A stretch of DNA of 14,195 nucleotides from QHXQ01 sp036389375 (GTDB lineage Bacteria; Acidobacteriota; Blastocatellia; Pyrinomonadales; Pyrinomonadaceae): the NCBI GenBank assembly GCA_036389375.1, contig DASVQA010000250.1, forward strand, positions 1-14,195, in the 5' to 3' direction. Under the pieces are notes generated by a model, which saw only the letters and a list, made by a program, of their open reading frames with translations, was not told where the DNA came from and did no database searches. Positions 12,436 through 14,195 of this stretch are shown piece by piece. How positions within the stretch are numbered: position 1 is the first letter of the stretch; each line of letters starts with the position of its first letter. A program made the translations under genes and the position numbers.

Positions 12436-14195
12436 TCAGCTTAACTCTTCCAATTCACAGCGCAGCAGTTCGGCGACGCTCCACGCTTGCGCGATGCAGC
12501 CGCGCGGCGTGTGGGGCGGGTCGGCGTCGAAGATTTCCGAGACCTGCCCGATGCCGGCGGCGCGCAGGTGCGCGCGAAAGCCGCTTGTCCAACTGCGCGC
12601 CGTCTCAAGGCTCGCGGGCGTGCGGTCGTTGACCTTGAGAAAAGCTGTGATGAACGGCCCCAGCAGCCACGCCCAGACCGTGCCCTGATGATAAGCAGTG
12701 TCGCGCGCATAAGCGTCGCCCTCGTAGCGCGGACGATAGTCGGGCGATTTCGGCGCGAGCGTCCGCAGCCCGTAAGGCGTCAGCAGTTCACGCTGGACGA
12801 GCGCGACGACGCGGCGGGCGCGCTCGCCAGTCAGGAGCGCGTGCGGCAGACTGACGGCGAAGATTTGGTTGGGGCGAATGGCGACGTCCGGTTCGCCCGC
12901 GTCGGTCAGACAGTCGTAGAGGCCGCCGTTCTGTTCATCCCAGAACAGCCCATTGAAACTGGCGCGCGTGCCGTCGGCGATGGCGCGGCAATGGGCAGCC
13001 GTCTTGTTGTCGCCGAAGCGGCGCGCCATCTGCTCGACCGTGCGCAGCGCGTTGTACCAGAGCGCCTGTATCTCGACAGGCTTGCCCGCGCGCGGCGTCA
13101 CGACAAGGTCGCCGACCTTCGCATCCATCCACGTCAACTGCACGCCCGGCTCGCCCGCGCGCAACAGACCGTCCTCGGTCATGCGGATGGCGTAGTGCGT
13201 GCCATGCTCGTGCCATGTGATGATGTCGCGCAGCGCCTCGTAGAGATGTTCGCGGACGAACTGTTCGTCGCCGGTGCGGCGCAGGAGTTCGCCGACGGCG
13301 TGGACGAACCAGAGCGTGCCGTCCACGGTGTTGTATTCGGGCTGCGCGTCGCTGTCGGGGAAACGATTTGGCAGAATGCCCTGATTGAGATAGGCGGCGA
13401 AGGCGAGCAGGATTTCGCGCGCGATCTCATAACGCTTGAGCGCCAGCGCCAGCCCGTTGAGCGAGATCATCGTGTCGCGGCCCCAGTCGGTAAACCAGTG
13501 GTAGCCGGCGATGATGGTGTGCAGGTCGCGCCCGCGCCGGACGATGAACTGATCGGCGGCGGCGACGAGTTGTTGCACGTAATCGTCGCGCGCCTCGTAG
13601 CCCGCGACCACGCTTTGCCGGCGCGTTCGCTCCTGCGCCTCGTACCTGTCGGCGTCCGCAACGGCGCGCGCTTCGGTCGAAGCGATCAGGCTGCGCGTCT
13701 CGCCGCCCGCCAGTTCGCAGATGAGCAGCCCCGGATTGAACAGATCTTCGCGGTAATCGAAACCACGCGCGCGTTCTTCGAGCAGCACGAACTGGCGATA
13801 CCAGATGTTGTCCACGTAGATGTGCTCGGCGTCGTGCGCGAGATAGAGCATGGTCGTCTCGCCCCGGCGCATGACGCGCAGCAGCCCCGGCTCGATCTCG
13901 ACGGGCGCGTAGGCGTCCGCTGCCTCGTGCATCATCCAGTGATAGTTGCGCATCGCCACGAGCGGGCGCAGTTCGAGCGTGGCGCGCACGTCTGGCGGGG
14001 CATCAAGGCGATAACGGATCACGGTCGTGTTCTCGTCGTGCACCATGAAGACGGACTTTTCGAGCGTGTAATCGCCGACGCGATAAGTCGTGACGGGGAA
14101 GGGCGCGAGCCGAAAGCCGGTTTGCAGCAGGTAGCCGTGCGGGTGGACTGTGCCACGCTCGTAGTAGTTGGTGGACAGCTCAAAGTGCTGGTCGC
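12436..14195 (-). CDS. Archaeal-type glycogen debranching enzyme (amylo-alpha-1,6-glucosidase), N-terminus outside window
   Basis: The frame is open from the window edge (first full codon at 14193) to TGA at 12436, giving 585 residues of the C-terminal part. The beginning of the visible part has the conserved HPHGYLLQTGFRL, FPVTTYRV and LEKSVFM strands of the N-terminal GDE domain, so only about the first 100 residues are probably missing. An internal ATG at 14046 falls inside this conserved region and is not the start. The GH133-type (alpha/alpha)6 catalytic domain follows, with YHWFTDWGRDTMISLNGL (visible residues about 231-248), PNRFPD, HQGTVWAW (about 502-509) and GCIAQAWSVAEL near the end. 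The enzyme removes alpha-1,6 branches during glycogen breakdown in the cytoplasm. A GC hairpin follows the stop. Family confidence is high; no other glycogen gene is visible in the window. Confidence 0.92.
   Translation of the reverse strand, partial: DQHFELSTNYYERGTVHPHGYLLQTGFRLAPFPVTTYRVGDYTLEKSVFMVHDENTTVIRYRLDAPPDVRATLELRPLVAMRNYHWMMHEAADAYAPVEIEPGLLRVMRRGETTMLYLAHDAEHIYVDNIWYRQFVLLEERARGFDYREDLFNPGLLICELAGGETRSLIASTEARAVADADRYEAQERTRRQSVVAGYEARDDYVQQLVAAADQFIVRRGRDLHTIIAGYHWFTDWGRDTMISLNGLALALKRYEIAREILLAFAAYLNQGILPNRFPDSDAQPEYNTVDGTLWFVHAVGELLRRTGDEQFVREHLYEALRDIITWHEHGTHYAIRMTEDGLLRAGEPGVQLTWMDAKVGDLVVTPRAGKPVEIQALWYNALRTVEQMARRFGDNKTAAHCRAIADGTRASFNGLFWDEQNGGLYDCLTDAGEPDVAIRPNQIFAVSLPHALLTGERARRVVALVQRELLTPYGLRTLAPKSPDYRPRYEGDAYARDTAYHQGTVWAWLLGPFITAFLKVNDRTPASLETARSWTSGFRAHLRAAGIGQVSEIFDADPPHTPRGCIAQAWSVAELLRCELEELS

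Noticed and set aside
1..14195. CRISPR array, tRNA, rRNA, insertion sequence, prophage, toxin-antitoxin or defence island
   Set aside because: I looked for regular spacer-repeat patterns, cloverleaf-like segments, transposase motifs and phage or defence genes on both strands and saw none.

Overview
The window is GC-rich bacterial chromosome with tight gene packing, short intergenic gaps (the largest is about 214 bp) and only metabolic or envelope genes. I see no rRNA, tRNA, CRISPR array, insertion sequence, phage gene or plasmid function. The gene mix (archaeal-type glycogen debranching enzyme, DsbA paired with a VKOR-type oxidase, GltS, exported YtcJ-like amidohydrolase) and an intergenic CTTTGCG-type repeat fit a free-living environmental heterotroph. 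Acidobacteriota is my best guess, but the lineage is inferred, not shown.

Region 1 (1-4545, minus strand): a glycolate oxidase cluster. A 935-residue protein that fuses GlcD and GlcE is followed by the iron-sulfur subunit GlcF. Downstream is the start of a small membrane protein resembling the hydroxylaminobenzene mutase / styrene-oxide isomerase family, cut by the window edge. Together GlcDE and GlcF would oxidise glycolate or a related 2-hydroxyacid and pass electrons to the membrane quinone pool.

Region 2 (4577-9093, plus strand): divergent from glcDE across a compact promoter region with repeated TGACC/GGTCA half-sites. Four closely spaced genes encode an exported metal-dependent amidohydrolase, a SnoaL-like protein, a GltS-type sodium/glutamate symporter starting at TTG, and a beta-lactamase-fold serine hydrolase with a lipoprotein-like signal. 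Spacing suggests one transcription unit, possibly for scavenging amide- or peptide-linked compounds; that role is inference.

Region 3 (9181-10957): a SAM-dependent methyltransferase on the minus strand, convergent with region 2, and a divergently oriented acyl-ACP desaturase-like diiron protein. The 214 bp between them holds short direct repeats, and the desaturase ribosome binding site lies in a small hairpin. A strong intrinsic terminator follows the desaturase.

Region 4 (11012-12170, plus strand): a membrane-anchored DsbA-like thiol oxidoreductase (CPPC) and a VKOR-family oxidase, 7 bp apart. This is a self-contained disulfide-forming system in which VKOR replaces DsbB.

Region 5 (12146-14195, minus strand): a glycogen debranching enzyme truncated at its N-terminus by the window edge, then a GC hairpin and a repeat-bearing gap. 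A 56-residue single-pass membrane protein follows, overlapping the end of the VKOR gene antisense.

I did not find an exotic system. The items most worth a second look are the GlcD-GlcE fusion, the alternative RNA pairings before dsbA, the atypical beta-lactamase-fold lipoprotein, and the overlapping small membrane protein.
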